The position numbers and the translations under genes were made by a program. A stretch of DNA of 7,757 nt from JBDNBY01 sp039767595 (GTDB taxonomy: Bacteria; Pseudomonadota; Alphaproteobacteria; Rhodobacterales; Rhodobacteraceae), in NCBI GenBank assembly GCA_039767595.1, contig JBDNBY010000170.1, positions 1 to 7,757 on the forward strand, given 5' to 3'. Below the pieces are notes generated by a model, which was not told the origin of the DNA, ran no database searches, and worked only from the letters and a program-made list of their open reading frames with translations. Every line of letters begins with the position of its first letter. The first letter of the stretch is position 1. Shown one piece after another: positions 1 to 6,807 of the stretch.

Positions 1-2242
1 CTGGCGTGTCGTGAAACTTTTCCAAGCTTAGATCGGGGTTATTGTGATATCCCTTGGCGACGCACACGCCGCTGATCCACAAAAACCCGTTGACCCCAAT
101 GGGCGCCAATGAGCCGTCGTAGCATAGAATATGCGCGTTACCTTGTTCCAGTGGGCGACCGATTGGCACGTTTTGATCGGGGTTCCAACGCTCGTCGAGG
201 GTGTAGGTCGTTGCACAGACGGCGGTTTCTGTTGGTCCATAGGCGTGGATCCAACGGATGTCTTTAGCGACCTGCCGCCATTTGTCCAAGGTTTGCGGCA
301 TGGCCTGTGCGCCGCTGACAATCACCGTTTTGAGTGTGTCGGGCAGGTGCAGGTTGCCGCGATGCAGCTCATCGGTGAGGGCACTCCAAAAGTCGGGGGG
401 CAGCATCGCAATCGCAATGGTGTGCTGCGCCAGCGCATCGATGCAATACGCGACATCCGTTAAAAACCGATCGTCGCGCAACACCAATTGTGCCCCGCTG
501 AGAGAGGCGCCCAACATTTCTGAGATCAAGATATCAGAACTCATGGATGCGCATTGCAGCACGGGATGAGATTGCGCAAAATTATAGGGGCTAAGGATAG
601 CCAACGCATGCGCCACCGCGGCGCGATGTGTCGTAACCACGCCCTTGAGTTTGCCCGCCAAGCTACCCTCATAAATGATATAGGCCACGCGGTCTGGATC
701 TGTGGGGCATGGCGGCGCAACAGTTGGAGCGCCCGTTGACTTATTTTGCGCCATCAGCTCTGTGATCTCCAAACGGGGGACGTTGGGCGCAGTCTCAAGC
801 CGGCTGTTGGTGATGACACATTTTGCGCCACTGTCGATTTGCATGTACTCTTTGGTCGCTGGCGGCTCGGCTGGATCAATTGGTACACAGACGCACCCCG
901 CTTTGAGCACGCCATAGAGCGCGATAATGAACTCTGGGCTGCGTTCTAGGCAAATAGCGACCACATCTCCGGCGCGGACACCTTGGGCGATCAGGGCATG
1001 GGCCACGGTGTTTGATTGGCGGCTGACGTCTTGATAGCTTATCGGGTCATGCGATGAGCCCATTTTGCTCAGGGCGGCGGCCAAGGGTGTACGCTCGCTT
1101 TGATGCTCTAAAATGTGCACCATATCCAAATCGGTACGTTCAGTTGTTTCACATGCGCCCGTCCTTAGGCAGCGCGCCCGCTCTGGCCGGCTGAGCATTG
1201 TCACAGTGTGAAGAGGCTGGTCTCCAGATTGTTTGATCATCGCCTCAAGGCAATTTGAGAAATACAACAAAATACGCCGTGCGCTGTTGGCTGTAAACCT
1301 TGGCGAGAATTGTGCTTGGATACTTGTTTGAGCCACAAAAATCGCGCAATCCTCATCTGGGGCATTGGCACGCGATAGTGGCATCGTGGTGCTGAGCGTG
1401 GTTTTGAATAACGACACATCATCGGGCACACCAAGCAGATGTCGCATATCCGCAAGGGCTAACGTATTGCAGTGGCGTAGAAGCGTCATTTGCGTGCGCA
1501 GGCTCTGCCCCAGATCATCGATACACATACCTTCACGCGCCTCAATGCAATAGGGGGCTGGGGCATCGTCGGTTAACATCGTGTCATAGCTGCCAAAGAC
1601 AGCATAGGGCAGGTGCGAGAGGCGCGCTAAAGTGAGCCCCCAGGCCATATGCGCGCACAGCTGGGCGCTGTCGGGGTTGTGGCGCTGCAGGCTTTCAAAA
1701 TGCTCGGGGAGGTCAAGAGAAATGGTTTTTGGCCGCGTGTTGATCTCTTGTGCAAAGGGCAACGGGTTCGCCGTCTGAAATGGAGCTAGGGCGCGTGTGG
1801 CCAAAATGGCCTCAGTGGGGTCGGACGCAGGGTCTACCTCTGAGTTATGCAGAATTGCTTCCAGGTGCTGAGCCATAAGGTGGAGCGCCCCCCTGCCAAT
1901 ATGTGCCTCATCTGCACTCAGGCAAAGGGCAAAGGGGTGACCCACGTTCGACAGAATATCCAGATGCCACAGCGGCCCATCCTGCGGGCGCGTTTGGTGC
2001 CGCGCCTCATCCGTCCATTGAGCCATGAAATCGTTTTGCGCCTCAGGTGTGGGGGCATCCACATTAAATATGCGAAGACGCGCCTGCGCGGTGCGATCGA
2101 TGCTTAGAATAGTGTCACGTCGAACGATGGCCGCGCTTATGATCTGCTGTGGTAGCGTGCGCGCTGCGTTTTCGATGACGCTGCGCGTGTGGCTCGTTCG
2201 CACAATAATCGTATCTTCCGCGCGGGGCCCATCTTGGGGCAA
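1..2242 (-). CDS. NRPS-like protein, condensation-type plus adenylation domain, 5' part (runs off left edge)
   Basis: This is the N-terminal part of a nonribosomal-peptide-synthetase-like protein, read from right to left and cut by the window edge. A shortened condensation-type domain occupies about 2310-1200 (roughly 365 residues against the usual 430-450). It is followed by a linker (MLSRPERARC near 1200) and an adenylation (AMP-binding) domain from about 1130. Clear adenylation motifs are A2 LKAGCVCVPIDP (about 910-875), A5 AYGPTETAVCATTY (about 240-200) and the A6-like FLWISGVCVAKGY (about 100-55). Adenylation domains activate an amino acid as its AMP ester and load a carrier protein, but the A7-A10 motifs and any carrier domain lie outside the window. 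Two key motifs are altered: the condensation HHxxxDG site reads ADEAHIG (near 1915-1895), and the A3 loop YTSGSTGKPKG reads YEGSLAGKLKG (about 680-645). The frame is open up to the TAG at 2366-2368 but has no ATG before 2026. TTG 2242 is used here, GTG 2203 is an alternative, and a C1-like segment (IQSAQYRAG) suggests an even earlier non-standard start. The family is secure; activity and start are not. Confidence 0.8.
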   Translation of the reverse strand, partial: MPQDGPRAEDTIIVRTSHTRSVIENAARTLPQQIISAAIVRRDTILSIDRTAQARLRIFNVDAPTPEAQNDFMAQWTDEARHQTRPQDGPLWHLDILSNVGHPFALCLSADEAHIGRGALHLMAQHLEAILHNSEVDPASDPTEAILATRALAPFQTANPLPFAQEINTRPKTISLDLPEHFESLQRHNPDSAQLCAHMAWGLTLARLSHLPYAVFGSYDTMLTDDAPAPYCIEAREGMCIDDLGQSLRTQMTLLRHCNTLALADMRHLLGVPDDVSLFKTTLSTTMPLSRANAPDEDCAIFVAQTSIQAQFSPRFTANSARRILLYFSNCLEAMIKQSGDQPLHTVTMLSRPERARCLRTGACETTERTDLDMVHILEHQSERTPLAAALSKMGSSHDPISYQDVSRQSNTVAHALIAQGVRAGDVVAICLERSPEFIIALYGVLKAGCVCVPIDPAEPPATKEYMQIDSGAKCVITNSRLETAPNVPRLEITELMAQNKSTGAPTVAPPCPTDPDRVAYIIYEGSLAGKLKGVVTTHRAAVAHALAILSPYNFAQSHPVLQCASMSSDILISEMLGASLSGAQLVLRDDRFLTDVAYCIDALAQHTIAIAMLPPDFWSALTDELHRGNLHLPDTLKTVIVSGAQAMPQTLDKWRQVAKDIRWIHAYGPTETAVCATTYTLDERWNPDQNVPIGRPLEQGNAHILCYDGSLAPIGVNGFLWISGVCVAKGYHNNPDLSLEKFHDTP

Positions 2243-2348
2243 ATACGTAATGGGCGAGCCTGCCCTATATTGCGCCGATTGAATAACGCTCGGCGCAGGG
2301 AGTGAAAGGGTGATACTATCTGCAATGGACCTAATAAATAAATATAAA

Positions 2349-2376
2349 ATTGCACCGCTGTCATACTACGTTTCAA
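2349..2376 (-). promoter_or_regulatory. Candidate sigma70-type promoter for the NRPS-like gene
   Basis: On the minus strand, TTGAAA (2376-2371) and TGCAAT (2354-2349) are separated by 16 bases. They match the -35 and -10 consensus at 5/6 and 4/6. Transcription would start near 2342, leaving little or no leader if the protein begins upstream of TTG 2242. The gap to dnaE is AT-rich and serves both divergent genes. I see no equally good plus-strand promoter for dnaE there; the best candidate, TTGCAC at 2350-2355 with TCAAAT 18 bases on, is weak. This rests on pattern matching alone. Confidence 0.25.
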
Positions 2377-2476
2377 ATTAGGCGAAAATGGGAAAATTTT
2401 AAGGCACATCTCATATTGGGGAGGCGTATGGAAATACACTCTGGCCAATTCACACAGGGGGATTTAGAGTGGTGCT

Positions 2477-5400
2477 ATGACAACAGATTTTGTGCATTTG
2501 CGTGTTCACACGGAGTATTCTTTGCTCGCTGGGGCGATGCGTCTCAAGTCGTTGGACAAGCTGTGCCAACAGCATAACATGCCCGCAGTGGCCTTGACCG
2601 ATCGCAATAATCTGTTTGCGGGTCTCGAGGCCTCTGTGACATGGGCCGATAAGGGCGTGCAGCCGATCATGGGCTGTGATCTGGATGTGCTGTATGACGG
2701 GCACTCTATCGCGCCGATGGTGTTTTTGGCGCAAAATGAGACCGGTTATGATAATATTATCAAGCTCAACTCGGCCCTTTATATGCGCGAAGGGATGCAA
2801 GAGGCGCATGTCACCTTGGACGAGATCGCGGCGCATTGTGAGGGGGTGATCTGCCTGACAGGCGGGCCCAAGGGGCCGATTGGCTCGCTGATTGCCCAAG
2901 ATAAACGTGGCCACGCCCAAGATGTGATGCAGCAGCTTGCGCAGATGTTTGGGGATCGTCTGTATGTTGAGCTACAGCGGCACATTGTCGACGGTGCGCG
3001 CAGTGCCATGGATGTGGCTATCGAGCGGGCGCATGTCGAAATGGCCTATGCGATGGAGCTGCCCTTAGTGGCGAGCAATGACGTCTATTTCCCAGATGCG
3101 ACCCATTTTAATGCCCATGATGCGCTGATGTGTATCGCCGGCGGCCATTACGTTGATCAACCCGATCCGCGGCCACAACTCACACCTGAGCATTATTTCA
3201 AAACTCCTGCGCAAATGGCGCTCTTGTTCGCTGATCTGCCAGAGGCTATTGAAAATACAGTTGAAATTGCGCGGCGCTGTGCCTTTGGTGCCTATCGCCG
3301 TGATCCGATTTTGCCAAAATTTGCCGATGACGAAGTCGAAGAATTGCGCAAACAGGCCAAGGCGGGCCTGCAGGCGCGATTGGATATCATCCCACACGCC
3401 GCCCCCATTGAGGAATATTGGGCGCGCCTTGATTTCGAATTGACCATTATTGAGAATATGGGCTTCCCTGGATATTTCTTGATCGTTGCGGACTTTATCA
3501 AATGGGCCAAGGATCATGATATTCCCGTGGGCCCAGGGCGGGGATCAGGTGCGGGCTCGCTCGTGGCCTATGCCTTGACGATCACCGACTTGGATCCGCT
3601 GCGCTATCAATTGCTGTTTGAGCGGTTTTTGAACCCAGAACGGGTTTCGATGCCCGATTTTGACATCGATTTTTGCATGGATCGCCGTGAAGAAGTGATC
3701 CGCTATGTTCAAGAGAAATACGGCCGCGACCGCGTGGGGCAAATCATCACCTTTGGCGCGCTTTTGTCCAAAGCGGCCGTGCGCGATGTCGGCCGCGTAT
3801 TACAACTCTCTTACACAAAATGCGACCAAATTTCCAAGCTGATCCCTGTGGAGGGGGTCAAGCCTGTGTCGATCAAACAGGCCCGCAAAGACGAACCGCG
3901 CCTTGCCGAAATGGAGCAAAACGAAGAGGTTGTGAAAACCCTGCTCGATTATTCCGAGCAGCTCGAGGGCCTGTTGCGCAATGCCTCGACCCACGCGGCC
4001 GGCGTGGTGATCGGGGACCGGCCTTTGGATGAGTTGGTGCCCATTTACCGTGATCCAAAATCCGACATGCCCGTCACGCAATTTAATATGAAATGGGTGG
4101 AACAGGCGGGGCTGGTCAAGTTTGACTTTTTGGGCCTCAAAACTCTGACCGTTATTCAAAACGCCGTTGATCTGATTAAAACATCGGGGCGTCATTTGCA
4201 TCAAGCGGCCGATGGCCGCGCTCTGTTCGAGCCACCCGAAGGCAAGATTGACGATATCGGGACGATCCCACTTGATGATGCCGCGACCTACGAGCTCTAT
4301 GCCGCGGCCAAGACCGTGGCGGTGTTCCAAGTGGAATCCACGGGCATGATGGATGCCCTCAAACGGATGAGCCCAACCTGCGTTGAGGATATCGTCGCGC
4401 TTGTGGCGCTCTATCGGCCTGGTCCGATGGAGAATATCCCCACATATTGCGATGTGAAAAACGGGCGGGCCGAGCGCGCCTCGGTCCACCCGTTGATTGA
4501 TCACATCCTTGAAGAAACCCAAGGCATCATCGTCTACCAAGAGCAAGTGATGCAGATCGCTCAGGTCATGGCGAATTACTCGCTGGGCGGGGCCGATTTG
4601 TTGCGCCGTGCGATGGGTAAAAAGATCAAAGAGGCGATGGATGCCGAGCGTCCGAAATTCGTCACGGGGGCCAAAGACAACGGCGTTGATGAGAAAAAGG
4701 CCGAAGAGGTCTTTGCCCTGCTTGAGAAATTCGCCAACTACGGGTTTAACAAATCGCACGCGGCGGCCTATGCGATTGTGTCTTATCAAACGGCGTGGCT
4801 CAAGGCGAACCATCCGGCTGAATTTATGGCCGGCGTGATGAACTGCGATAAGCATCTCACCGATAAATTGGCGATCTATTTCCAAGAAGTGCGCAAAGGC
4901 CTCAAATTGCCGTGGGGCGCGCCCTGCGTGAACCGCTCGAACAGTGATTTTACCGTGCAAAATGGTGTTCTGGTCTATGGTCTAGGCGGGTTGAAAAACG
5001 TCGGCAGCGAGGCGATGAAACGCATTGAAGAGGCGCGCGGGGACGCGCCGTTTGTCTCATTGTTTGATTTTGCGCGCCGCGTGGATTTGCGCATGATTGG
5101 CAAAAAATCCCTCGAGGGGATGGCGCGTGCCGGGGCGTTTGATGTGCTCAATGGCAATCGTCGCCAAGTGCTGCAAAGCCTTGAAAAGCTGATCCAATAT
5201 TCGATTTCGGTGCACGAGCAAAGCGCCTCGGACCAAGGGTCGCTCTTTGGGGATACCGGCGATGACCTACCCGAGCCGCGGTTGCCTCCTGTGCCCGATT
5301 GGACCAAAGATGAACGCCTTGGTGAAGAGCAAAAGGCCATTGGCTTTTACCTCTCTGGGCATCCGCTGGATGACTATAAATTAGCGTTCAAACGCAAAGA

Positions 5401-5956
5401 GATTGAACTGCTCTCTGAGCTTGAGGCGCGGGCTACGGCGGCCGGCGTTCTGGGCTATGTTCCGGGGATCATCACGGGCATCCAAGAGCGGAAATCGGCC
5501 AAGGGCAATAAATTCGCCTTTGTGCAATTCTCGGACCCCTCTGGCGCGTATGAAACCACGGTGTTTTCGGACACGCTGGAAAAAGCCCGCCCCTATCTTC
5601 AGACTGGAAACAAAGTCGTGGTGCTGGCCGAGGCGAAAAAAGAAGCGGATCAATTAAAGCTCTTGGCCCGCGCCATTGAGCCGATGGAAAAATACGTCGG
5701 CTCGGCCACGGGCGCAGGCCTCAAGATCCACATTGATACGCCCGATGCCGTACCGTCGATCGCGCAAGTCCTGTGTCGCGCAGACGTGACACAATCCAAA
5801 GGGCCCAAAGGGCCGATTTACCTGTGCATCTCTGGGCGCGACGATTTGCCCGGCGAAATTGAGGTCGATCTCGGCCTTGATGCGCCAGTGGTACCGGCGT
5901 TGGTCGCCGCGCTCGAGTCGCTCCCCTCCGTGCATTTGGTTCAACATATTGAATAA
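2477..5956 (+). CDS. dnaE: DNA polymerase III subunit alpha (DnaE)
   Basis: DnaE is the catalytic subunit of the replicative DNA polymerase III holoenzyme and polymerises DNA at the fork. The gene is complete at 1159 residues, the usual size for proteobacterial DnaE1. The N-terminal PHP domain begins FVHLRVHTEYSLLAG (residues 5-19). Metal-site positions are replaced as in the E. coli protein: HLRVH in place of HxHxH, and TDRNN at 41-45 where active PHP domains have TDHGN. The polymerase core carries GPGRGSGAGSLVAY (about 353-366) and MPDFDIDF, whose D396 and D398 correspond to E. coli D401 and D403. The third aspartate is D550 in VKFDFLGL. A helix-hairpin-helix region (GLGGLKNVG) lies near 835. 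A beta-clamp-binding motif QGSLF is at 920-924, followed by an OB fold at about 990-1065 and a C-terminal tau-binding-type region. The ATG is chosen because homology starts at residue 5. The ribosome site is weak: AGAG at 2466-2469, 7 bases away, with AGGGG at 2456-2460 too distant. The gene appears monocistronic, with 252 bases before the next start. Confidence 0.98.
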   Translation: MTTDFVHLRVHTEYSLLAGAMRLKSLDKLCQQHNMPAVALTDRNNLFAGLEASVTWADKGVQPIMGCDLDVLYDGHSIAPMVFLAQNETGYDNIIKLNSALYMREGMQEAHVTLDEIAAHCEGVICLTGGPKGPIGSLIAQDKRGHAQDVMQQLAQMFGDRLYVELQRHIVDGARSAMDVAIERAHVEMAYAMELPLVASNDVYFPDATHFNAHDALMCIAGGHYVDQPDPRPQLTPEHYFKTPAQMALLFADLPEAIENTVEIARRCAFGAYRRDPILPKFADDEVEELRKQAKAGLQARLDIIPHAAPIEEYWARLDFELTIIENMGFPGYFLIVADFIKWAKDHDIPVGPGRGSGAGSLVAYALTITDLDPLRYQLLFERFLNPERVSMPDFDIDFCMDRREEVIRYVQEKYGRDRVGQIITFGALLSKAAVRDVGRVLQLSYTKCDQISKLIPVEGVKPVSIKQARKDEPRLAEMEQNEEVVKTLLDYSEQLEGLLRNASTHAAGVVIGDRPLDELVPIYRDPKSDMPVTQFNMKWVEQAGLVKFDFLGLKTLTVIQNAVDLIKTSGRHLHQAADGRALFEPPEGKIDDIGTIPLDDAATYELYAAAKTVAVFQVESTGMMDALKRMSPTCVEDIVALVALYRPGPMENIPTYCDVKNGRAERASVHPLIDHILEETQGIIVYQEQVMQIAQVMANYSLGGADLLRRAMGKKIKEAMDAERPKFVTGAKDNGVDEKKAEEVFALLEKFANYGFNKSHAAAYAIVSYQTAWLKANHPAEFMAGVMNCDKHLTDKLAIYFQEVRKGLKLPWGAPCVNRSNSDFTVQNGVLVYGLGGLKNVGSEAMKRIEEARGDAPFVSLFDFARRVDLRMIGKKSLEGMARAGAFDVLNGNRRQVLQSLEKLIQYSISVHEQSASDQGSLFGDTGDDLPEPRLPPVPDWTKDERLGEEQKAIGFYLSGHPLDDYKLAFKRKEIELLSELEARATAAGVLGYVPGIITGIQERKSAKGNKFAFVQFSDPSGAYETTVFSDTLEKARPYLQTGNKVVVLAEAKKEADQLKLLARAIEPMEKYVGSATGAGLKIHIDTPDAVPSIAQVLCRADVTQSKGPKGPIYLCISGRDDLPGEIEVDLGLDAPVVPALVAALESLPSVHLVQHIE

Positions 5957-6090
5957 CAATGATTTAACGTAAATTTTTGTCTTACCTTGGGATAAGAAAT
6001 GGGGCTCTAGGGTTGCCGGACCGACGGATTATTATTCAAATCGTCACTTGATAAGCCTGTCCAAAAGTATGTAATCCCACGTCGCTGTAT

Positions 6091-6159
6091 ACCATTACGC
6101 ACCGTGTCCGTACCAATTGACACCTTATGGTATTTTTGTAGCTATTGATGCGTAATGGT
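6091..6159. repeat. 11-bp perfect inverted repeat with alternative pairings
   Basis: ACCATTACGCA at 6091-6101 is exactly complementary to TGCGTAATGGT at 6149-6159, with a 47-base loop. The left arm can instead pair, as ATACCAT (6089-6095), with ATGGTAT (6127-6133); the two pairings are mutually exclusive. Inside the loop, TACCA (6111-6115) can pair with TGGTA (6128-6132), directly before a T5 run at 6133-6137, which resembles a weak terminator hairpin. GTGTC (6104-6108) can also pair with GACAC (6119-6123). The pairings are seen directly; an RNA switch, attenuator or protein-binding role is inference. The right arm ends 49 bases before the ATG at 6209. Confidence 0.6.
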
Positions 6160-6195
6160 TGCTGGATTAACTCTACCCGAATTGCAAGGACAGTT

Positions 6196-6201
6196 AAAGG
6201 A
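6196..6201 (+). promoter_or_regulatory. Ribosome binding site deciding the start at 6209
   Basis: AAAGGA lies 7 bases before the ATG at 6209, which is good Shine-Dalgarno spacing. The in-frame ATG at 6155 has no such site and sits inside the right arm of the inverted repeat, so the shorter protein is preferred. Confidence 0.65.
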
Positions 6202-6208
6202 CCGCTCC

Positions 6209-6379
6209 ATGACTAAAGATGACGTTAGAGTAGCACTCGAAGCCGTTAAAGAAGCTCAAATTCGTTGGATCGACGCCGTTGACCATATTCAGCAGCTCAT
6301 CTTGGTTATGAACCGCCGGCAAGAGCGTTTTGAAACAGACCTCGAACAATTGCGCCTTCGTGTTTTGGGTGTCAAATAG
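6209..6379 (+). CDS. 56-aa hypothetical protein, short helical (SlyX-like coiled coil?), copy 1
   Basis: I do not recognise this gene by name. It encodes 56 residues (MTKDDVRVAL to RLRVLGVK), highly charged and rich in Leu, Ile, Val, Glu, Gln and Arg, with no proline, no signal peptide and no membrane segment. It is probably one long cytoplasmic helix able to form a coiled coil. It has the same length as the next gene (6625-6795) and aligns with it without gaps at 12 of 56 identical residues plus many conservative changes. The positions V24-D25, I27, R40-F41, L45 and L48 match SlyX V20-D21, L23, R36-L37, V41 and L44 in spacing. It could therefore be a SlyX-like paralogue, although simple heptad convergence is possible. 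The start is set by AAAGGA at 6196-6201; an earlier ATG at 6155 would add 18 residues. The upstream spacer is rich in dyads. Confidence 0.7.
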   Translation: MTKDDVRVALEAVKEAQIRWIDAVDHIQQLILVMNRRQERFETDLEQLRLRVLGVK

Positions 6380-6519
6380 GGCGTAAACGGCCTTGGGAGA
6401 GTGATAATTTTAAAAATAAAGGGCTCTATATTCCTATCTCGTCAGTGTTTTTGCCCTAGGGATTCAGCGTCCTTTCCCCATACGTTTGATACATAAAATA
6501 TAGACTAATGGTCTGTTTT

Positions 6520-6531
6520 CGCGATGTCGCG
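6520..6531. repeat. Palindrome CGCGATGTCGCG
   Basis: CGCGA (6520-6524) and TCGCG (6527-6531) are perfect inverted copies around TG. The two-base centre is too tight for a good RNA hairpin, so a dimeric regulator site on DNA is the more natural reading. It lies 93 bases before the ATG at 6625 and stands out as a GC-rich island in an AT-rich spacer. Its function is unknown. Confidence 0.4.
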
Positions 6532-6572
6532 TCAATCTACATGTGAGCACAATTAAGCGCCAAACGTCGTGT

Positions 6573-6595
6573 CTACGTTTTAACAATTAACGTAG
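6573..6595. repeat. 7-bp inverted repeat upstream of the second 56-aa gene
   Basis: CTACGTT (6573-6579) and AACGTAG (6589-6595) form a perfect 7-bp dyad with a 9-base AT-rich loop, 29 bases before the ATG at 6625. No T-run follows on either strand, so it is not an intrinsic terminator. The position suits a 5' leader hairpin or an operator. This is inference from geometry. Confidence 0.4.
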
Positions 6596-6624
6596 GGGCT
6601 ACATGAATAAGGTAGGGTAGGCCA

Positions 6625-6795
6625 ATGTCTAAACATGATGGAAATCTTCAAGCGGACCCCTTGCGACAGTCGCAGCTGCATCTGTTGAAGGCGATTGATC
6701 AACTGCACCATGCCTTGCACCTCCAAGATCTGCGTCAGCAGCGCCTCGAAGTCGAGATTGCCGAATTGCGGCAGCTTTTGGCGGATCGGGACTAA
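6625..6795 (+). CDS. 56-aa hypothetical protein, short helical (SlyX-like coiled coil?), copy 2
   Basis: I do not recognise this gene by name. It encodes 56 residues (MSKHDGNLQA to ELRQLLADRD) and is rich in Leu, Gln, His, Glu and Arg. The stretch from about residue 13 to the end looks like one continuous amphipathic helix with leucines at heptad-like spacing (LLKAIDQLHHALHLQ, then LEVEIAELRQLL). There is no signal peptide or membrane segment. It matches the 6209-6379 product in length and aligns gaplessly. It also aligns with the adjacent SlyX: HxLKxxDxL, a shared Gln, then RLxV and a later Leu, about 10 identities over 33 positions. AGGG at 6614-6617 sits 7 bases before the ATG. Its stop lies 12 bases from the slyX stop on the opposite strand, leaving no room for a separate terminator. 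Coding status is supported by the ribosome site, the paralogy and the clean heptad pattern; function is unknown. Confidence 0.7.
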   Translation: MSKHDGNLQADPLRQSQLHLLKAIDQLHHALHLQDLRQQRLEVEIAELRQLLADRD

Positions 6796-6807
6796 GCCCG
6801 CGCATCT

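Larger units (their letters stand above)
5957..6208 (+). other. AT-rich spacer between dnaE and the first 56-aa gene
   Basis: No convincing coding sequence lies in this 252-base spacer. It contains several dyads, the strongest being an 11-bp perfect inverted repeat at 6091-6159. Just after dnaE, CTTACC and GGATAAG (5981-5996) can form a small stem with one bulged A, but no T-run follows, so it is not a convincing terminator. An ATG at 6155 opens the frame of the next gene 18 codons early but lacks a ribosome site. The spacer may hold the promoter and leader of the small gene, or a small RNA; the sequence alone does not decide. Confidence 0.5.
6380..6624 (+). other. AT-rich spacer between the two 56-aa genes
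   Basis: No open frame of useful length was found on either strand in this 245-base spacer. It is AT-rich (for example 6407-6420) and holds two short dyads listed separately, at 6520-6531 and 6573-6595. The spacer suggests that the second small gene has its own promoter, but I could not pick a convincing -35/-10 pair. TTGATA at 6486-6491 lacks a good partner. No clear terminator was seen after the first gene. Confidence 0.5.

Noticed and set aside
28..2107. Several plus- and minus-strand ORFs of 60-110 codons in the left third
   Set aside because: They are out-of-frame or antisense readings of the minus-strand NRPS-like gene, whose frame carries clear adenylation motifs.
2137..2448. Minus-strand 103-aa ORF spanning the NRPS/dnaE gap
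   Set aside because: It is out of frame with the NRPS-like protein over their overlap and shows no protein-like pattern. I considered it as a frameshifted NRPS N-terminus, but it adds no condensation-domain motif.
2428..2577. Small plus-strand ORF starting at ATG 2428 with GGGGAGG just upstream, overlapping the start of dnaE in another frame
   Set aside because: The ribosome site is only 3 bases from the ATG and most of the ORF is an out-of-frame reading of the dnaE start. The protein has no recognisable features.
3800..4960. A 386-codon minus-strand ORF lying opposite dnaE
   Set aside because: It lies wholly within a strongly conserved dnaE frame and its His/Arg/Gly-rich composition is typical of an antisense shadow. 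No family resemblance was seen.
5981..5996. Terminator after dnaE from the CTTACC/GGATAAG stem
   Set aside because: The stem is short and bulged, and no T-run follows on either strand.
6155..6208. Start of the first small gene at ATG 6155 (74 aa)
   Set aside because: There is no Shine-Dalgarno sequence and the codon is buried in an inverted repeat. ATG 6209 has AAAGGA at good spacing and gives the same length as the paralogue.
5985..6428. Shared 8-mers CCTTGGGA (5985, 6391) and GGGCTCTA (6002, 6421) in the two spacers, suggesting duplication of gene plus upstream region
   Set aside because: About one shared 8-mer is expected by chance between two 250-base stretches, and the spacing between the pairs differs by 13 bases. 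The spacers otherwise do not align.
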